A stretch of 64,000 nucleotides of DNA from Eisenbergiella tayi (lineage in GTDB: Bacteria > Bacillota > Clostridia > Lachnospirales > Lachnospiraceae), in NCBI RefSeq assembly GCF_001881565.1, contig NZ_MPDJ01000001.1, positions 1,255,234-1,319,233 of the forward strand, read 5' to 3'. Position 1 is the first letter of the stretch. Each line of letters begins with the position of its first letter. This document shows positions 60,620 through 64,000 of the stretch, piece after piece. The notes under the pieces were generated by a model. The model saw only the letters and a program-made list of their open reading frames with translations, had not been told where the DNA came from and searched no databases. The translations under genes were made by a program, and so were the position numbers.

Positions 60620-61417
60620 ATGAATTACACAGAACACAATGCAAAAGCCTGGGATGTCATAGGAGAAGGCAGCTCGGAAGATGGCAGGGCACAATTTACT
60701 CAGATGATCAGTCATGAAGATTATCTGCGTGCAAAAGAGGGGCTTCTTCAGGTTTCCCTAACCTCTTCAAAATATGTCCCGGAAAATTGGTTTCCATCCC
60801 TTAAAGGAAAAAAGATTCTGGGCCTGGCCTGCGGCGGCGGACAGCAGGGCCCTGTTTTTGCCGCACACGGTGCCGATGTTACTATTATAGATATATCTCC
60901 CAGACAGCTGGAAAACGAAAAACTGGCAGCAAAAAGAGAAGGCTATTCCATAACAACATTACTGTGCGACATGGAAAAGACTCTGCCTTTTGATGATAAT
61001 TCCTTCGATATCATTTTTAATCCTGTATCAAATTGTTATATTGAAAACATTCTGCCGGTATGGAAAGAATGTGCCCGTATTTTGAAAACAGGCGGAATAT
61101 TAATGATGGGTTATGTTAAAGAAGAGCACTTTATGTTTGAACCGGATTTCAGCAAAGATCAGGCACTTACCACCATATATAAACTTCCTTTTCATTCCCT
61201 TCGTGACTTAAGTGAGGAAAAGAAGCAGAAAATGCTTAAGAATCATGAACCACTTCTGTTCAGCCATAGCCTGACAGAACAAATAGGAGGGCTGATAAAG
61301 GCCGGATTTCTTATTACCGACCTTTATGAAGACGGAGACGGCGGCGGATTATTTGATCAATATATGAATTCTTATGTAGCTGTCCGGGCAGTAAAAGCAC
61401 AATTCAGGATGGCCTGA
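60620..61417 (+). CDS. Class I SAM-dependent methyltransferase (UbiE-like)
   Basis: Small-molecule methyltransferase of 265 residues. Motif I reads ILGLACGGGQQGPVFAAHGA, motif II TIIDISPRQLE, and MEKTLPFDDNSFDIIFNPVS matches motif III of UbiE/COQ5-like enzymes. The ribosome binding site is GTGAGGT. It is the only rightward gene here and lies between a truncated and a complete copy of an Rpn-type nuclease gene, which suggests it arrived as cargo. Substrate unknown. Confidence 0.88.
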   Translation: MNYTEHNAKAWDVIGEGSSEDGRAQFTQMISHEDYLRAKEGLLQVSLTSSKYVPENWFPSLKGKKILGLACGGGQQGPVFAAHGADVTIIDISPRQLENEKLAAKREGYSITTLLCDMEKTLPFDDNSFDIIFNPVSNCYIENILPVWKECARILKTGGILMMGYVKEEHFMFEPDFSKDQALTTIYKLPFHSLRDLSEEKKQKMLKNHEPLLFSHSLTEQIGGLIKAGFLITDLYEDGDGGGLFDQYMNSYVAVRAVKAQFRMA

Positions 61418-61520
61418 TGCCCATTGAAACATAGATGCCGAGTTCTGTGTTCCATCCTTAATGTACAACAAAAATATCCTCAGAACTCCTTTCCGGGTTC
61501 CGGGGATATTTTTATGGCTA

Positions 61521-62372
61521 TTATTTACCAGCCCATTCCTGATACCATCGCCTTACCGTTTCCAGGCTTTCCTCCACGATCCCGGACGTATCCTCCGCCG
61601 AGAATCCTCTGTCATACAAATTATGGGCTGTCTGACAGGCTTTGTCTCTTGCTCCATCCACGAATCCATCTTCAAAGCCTTCTTCCCTATCTTTCACTTT
61701 TTCTTCCCATGCCTGCATATATCTCACTCCCATCTCTTCGCTGGATTTTATTTTGCAGATGTAATTATGGATTTTTCTGATTCTTTCGCTCTCTGACTCA
61801 CAGGCCTGTTTCCCGTCTGTCTGTTCCGCATACTCCAAAAATTCCACCAGCTCACTGCTCACTTCGTCCCGGTTCTTTCCCTTCGTATTAAGAAAAATAC
61901 GGACTGCCCCATCCTCAAGAACACACGATAAATCCTCACTGCATCTGGCCTGAAAGGTATATTTATATTTACCAAGTCCAAATATATCATACGGCGTGAT
62001 CACAATAATGTAAGTTTCGTTCAGCAGGTTAAAGTGAATGGAACCGGGTTCCAGCAGCGAAGAATCCAATAGTGACTGGTAGTATCTGCTGCGTTTCGGC
62101 AAATCATACTTAAGCTGCTTCTGCATTTCCGAATTATATATAATCCTGTCCTCATCCATGGAAAAAACGTCCATACGAATGGAACGCAAAAGCGGGCTTG
62201 TCCGCAGCTCCTTCTCTGTTTCGTTTTTCGTCAAAAGGGCAATGTCTCTGCCTAAAATAATCTCAAGCACCGCCCGATGTACCTCTTCGTTTTCCATTGC
62301 CGCATCAAAGAGAAAGCGGTCCATAAGGGTTAATTCGCCAAGAGGCACCATTTTGGTTTTTCTTTCAGTCAT
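61521..62372 (-). CDS. Rpn-family recombination-promoting nuclease/putative transposase
   Basis: PD-(D/E)XK nuclease family protein (YhgA/Rpn), 283 residues. The N-terminus PLGELTLMDRFLFDAAM is typical. The nuclease core lies around RSIRMDVFSMDEDRIIYNSEMQKQ, with D and E-x-Q as probable catalytic residues, then RSRYYQSLLDSSLL. The C-terminus is helical. E. coli Rpn proteins stimulate RecA-independent recombination and some protect against phage. The ribosome binding site is AAAGGAG. The 3' end is duplicated at 60077. Confidence 0.88.
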   Translation of the reverse strand: MTERKTKMVPLGELTLMDRFLFDAAMENEEVHRAVLEIILGRDIALLTKNETEKELRTSPLLRSIRMDVFSMDEDRIIYNSEMQKQLKYDLPKRSRYYQSLLDSSLLEPGSIHFNLLNETYIIVITPYDIFGLGKYKYTFQARCSEDLSCVLEDGAVRIFLNTKGKNRDEVSSELVEFLEYAEQTDGKQACESESERIRKIHNYICKIKSSEEMGVRYMQAWEEKVKDREEGFEDGFVDGARDKACQTAHNLYDRGFSAEDTSGIVEESLETVRRWYQEWAGK

Positions 62373-62675
62373 TTAATCTTCTCCTTTATTTTATCATATA
62401 CACAGGAATTGAATCAATAATCAGAAACGAAAAACAAGCATAGACATCCCCCCTTACCCTTAAAATAAAAATACGGAAACTTATGGGCAGAACTGCCCTG
62501 ATAAAAAAAGAATTTACAGATAAATTTATCTTAGCATAAACTGCATACATGGGCAACAAAAAAAGACTGAATCCCGTGCACTTTTACACATGGCTTCAGC
62601 CCTTTTCCAACAGGTCACCGAATTTGCTCCGCCGACCGTAAATAAATATTTCAAAAGTGCCAAAAGCACTTTGAA
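62373..62675. other. Intergenic region with a weak terminator
   Basis: About 300 bp between the M20 peptidase stop and the Rpn gene. At 62561-62607, GCTGAAGCCATGTG and TGCACGGGATTCAGTC form an imperfect stem followed by TTTTTTT on the minus strand, a likely terminator for the peptidase gene. Nothing else was seen. Confidence 0.5.
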
Positions 62676-64000
62676 CTAACTTTCCTTTATTATCTTTTTA
62701 TAGAAATCCACTCCCATGGGCAGCGCCCCGATGGAAATATTCTCATTCAGCCCATGGATGCTTTCATACTGCTGTTTATTAATATAAAGCGGGGCAAAAC
62801 GTATGCAGTTATCACATATATCCTTATAATATTTGGCATCGGTACCGCCGGTCATCACGTAAGGGCTGACCCCGATTCCCGGATAAATTTCATGGATGGT
62901 TTCTTCCACCTTCCGGAAGGCATCCTCCGCATAATTGACAACCGGACAGGGATAATCCTTGTAAATAACCTCTGTCTCCAGATCGTACTGCTTCGCTTTT
63001 TCGCTGATCAGCTCAATGCTTTCATCCGTTGGCTGATGAGGGATAAAACGAAGATTGCCTGTCACATAAGCTTCCTGAGGCAGTACATTCAGGCCATCCG
63101 CCCCCTTTGCCATGGTAAAGGCAATTGTGGTATGCAGCATGGCCGCGCCGGCGGGGCTTATAGAAGGCATGAGCTTTTTAAGAAGAGGCTTGAAAAGCCA
63201 CAGGTTGGCAAATACCATTTTCATCCCAAAATTCATATTAGGGGTTACACGGCGGAACATTTCCAGCACAGTAGGGTTAAATTCACTGGTAAAGGGATCG
63301 TGCTTTTCCACATCCGCCATAAATTTACTCAGACGGACAAGAGGTGTATTTTTCCCCGGCGCGCTGGCATGGCCGCCTTTGCCCCTGGCGATAAACTTCA
63401 GGTCGCCGTAACCCTTTTCCAGAACCCCCACCATGGCATAGGTCCCTTTCACGCCGCCGATGGGTTCTTCCATAATCATGCCGCCTTCATCTATCAAAAG
63501 TGCCAGCTTTACTCCCTGCTCCTTCAGATAAGCAACCGTTGACGGCGCGCCCTCTCCGCTGAATTCCTCCGTACAGCTGCTGGCGATATAGACATCCCTC
63601 TCCGGCTGATGGCCTTCCTTTATCAGTTCTTCCACAGCGGTAAAAATGCAAAACAGGCTGGATTTGGTATCCACGGTTCCCCTGCCCCAGAGGTTTCCGT
63701 GTCCGTCAATATCACCGCTGAAGGGTTCATGATCCCATTTTCCGTTGGCTTCCACAACATCATGATGGCTCATGAGGAGGATGGGCTCCGCCTTTCCCTT
63801 ACCGCTCCATTTAAAAAGCAGGCTTCCGTTGAATTCATGCTTCTCACAGGTTTTATGTACCAGAGGAAACAGTTCCTCCAGGATTTCGTGAAATTCATAA
63901 AATTTTGTCTTATCGGTATCAAACCGGCTGGATACCGTTTCCTTTCGGATCATTTTTGCCAGAGCTTCTCCGTATTCTCTCGCTCTTTCGTTTTCCTGAA
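62676..64000 (-). CDS. M20-family metallopeptidase (5' end outside the window)
   Basis: Zinc carboxypeptidase/deacylase of the M20 (PepV/CPS1-like) family. It has MSHHDVVEA (zinc His and catalytic Asp), GRGTVDTKSSL, and SSCTEEFSGEGA with the general-base Glu. A dimerisation domain (GGHASAPGK) follows, and then the last zinc ligand in GGTDAKYY with HGLNENISI. The frame stays open past an internal Met at 63953 up to the window edge (ERAREYGEALAKM precedes it), so the true start lies beyond 64000. Substrates are probably peptides or N-acyl amino acids. Confidence 0.93.
   Translation of the reverse strand, partial: QENERAREYGEALAKMIRKETVSSRFDTDKTKFYEFHEILEELFPLVHKTCEKHEFNGSLLFKWSGKGKAEPILLMSHHDVVEANGKWDHEPFSGDIDGHGNLWGRGTVDTKSSLFCIFTAVEELIKEGHQPERDVYIASSCTEEFSGEGAPSTVAYLKEQGVKLALLIDEGGMIMEEPIGGVKGTYAMVGVLEKGYGDLKFIARGKGGHASAPGKNTPLVRLSKFMADVEKHDPFTSEFNPTVLEMFRRVTPNMNFGMKMVFANLWLFKPLLKKLMPSISPAGAAMLHTTIAFTMAKGADGLNVLPQEAYVTGNLRFIPHQPTDESIELISEKAKQYDLETEVIYKDYPCPVVNYAEDAFRKVEETIHEIYPGIGVSPYVMTGGTDAKYYKDICDNCIRFAPLYINKQQYESIHGLNENISIGALPMGVDFYKKIIKES

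Noticed and set aside
60344..61520. Methyltransferase region as an insertion sequence
   Set aside because: No transposase, terminal inverted repeats or target duplication is visible apart from the Rpn-derived direct repeats.

Overview
The window looks like a chromosomal segment of a spore-forming, anaerobic, gut-type member of the Clostridia, most likely Lachnospiraceae. The grounds are moderate GC content, strong GGAGG-type ribosome binding sites, a Bacillus/Clostridium sporulation-division cluster (HU, rqcP, yabP, yabQ, divIC, spoIIE, tilS, hpt, ftsH), rubrerythrin, a short [FeFe] hydrogenase, a T-box leader, and many glycoside hydrolases with CUT1 sugar transporters. No rRNA operon, prophage, complete insertion sequence or CRISPR array was seen.

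Layout. 1-2.1 kb: two permeases of an LplBC-type sugar importer. 2.2-4.7 kb: tRNA-Leu, tRNA-Tyr and a GH13 cyclomaltodextrinase/neopullulanase. 5-14.3 kb: the conserved housekeeping and sporulation block, with a membrane-less SpoIIE driven by a promoter of the Spo0A-dependent type and an extra phosphotransferase inserted between rqcP and yabP. 14.7-21 kb: an XRE-TPR regulator, a CotS-like kinase, cca, and a short archaeal-type valS behind a valine T-box. 21-27.3 kb: a PadR/membrane-protein pair, a clan GH-A hydrolase, a BlaI/BlaR1-like pair, and a cold-shock gene whose leader carries a perfect terminator hairpin. 27.7-38 kb: GH38 mannosidase, a two-component system facing a LanFEG/CprABC-like peptide-resistance ABC transporter, and a PAS-GAF-GGDEF protein. 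38-45 kb: azlCD, rubrerythrin, hydrogenase and an asymmetric heterodimeric ABC exporter. 45-55 kb: an rsmH-like methyltransferase and a LacI-controlled alpha-glycoside locus (LacI, two GH31 enzymes, binding protein, two permeases) with matching TTAACCGGTTAA operators. 55-60 kb: an FmdE / FecCD-type metal-chelate importer / methyltransferase operon behind an attenuated leader. 60-64 kb: duplicated Rpn-nuclease sequence around a second methyltransferase, and a 5'-truncated M20 peptidase.

The most unusual feature is a dispersed family of four giant imperfect palindromes (13646-13920, 27391-27676, 32938-33220, 37807-38086). They are nearly equal in size (275-286 bp). All share a conserved core of about 90-116 bp that folds as a bulged hairpin with compensatory base changes between copies. 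In each copy the core is flanked by arms of about 80 bp that are almost perfectly complementary to each other but show no evident similarity from locus to locus. A fixed core with locus-private complementary arms does not match the standard bacterial repeat classes known to me (REP, ERIC, MITEs), and it is the best candidate here for an undescribed element or structured RNA.
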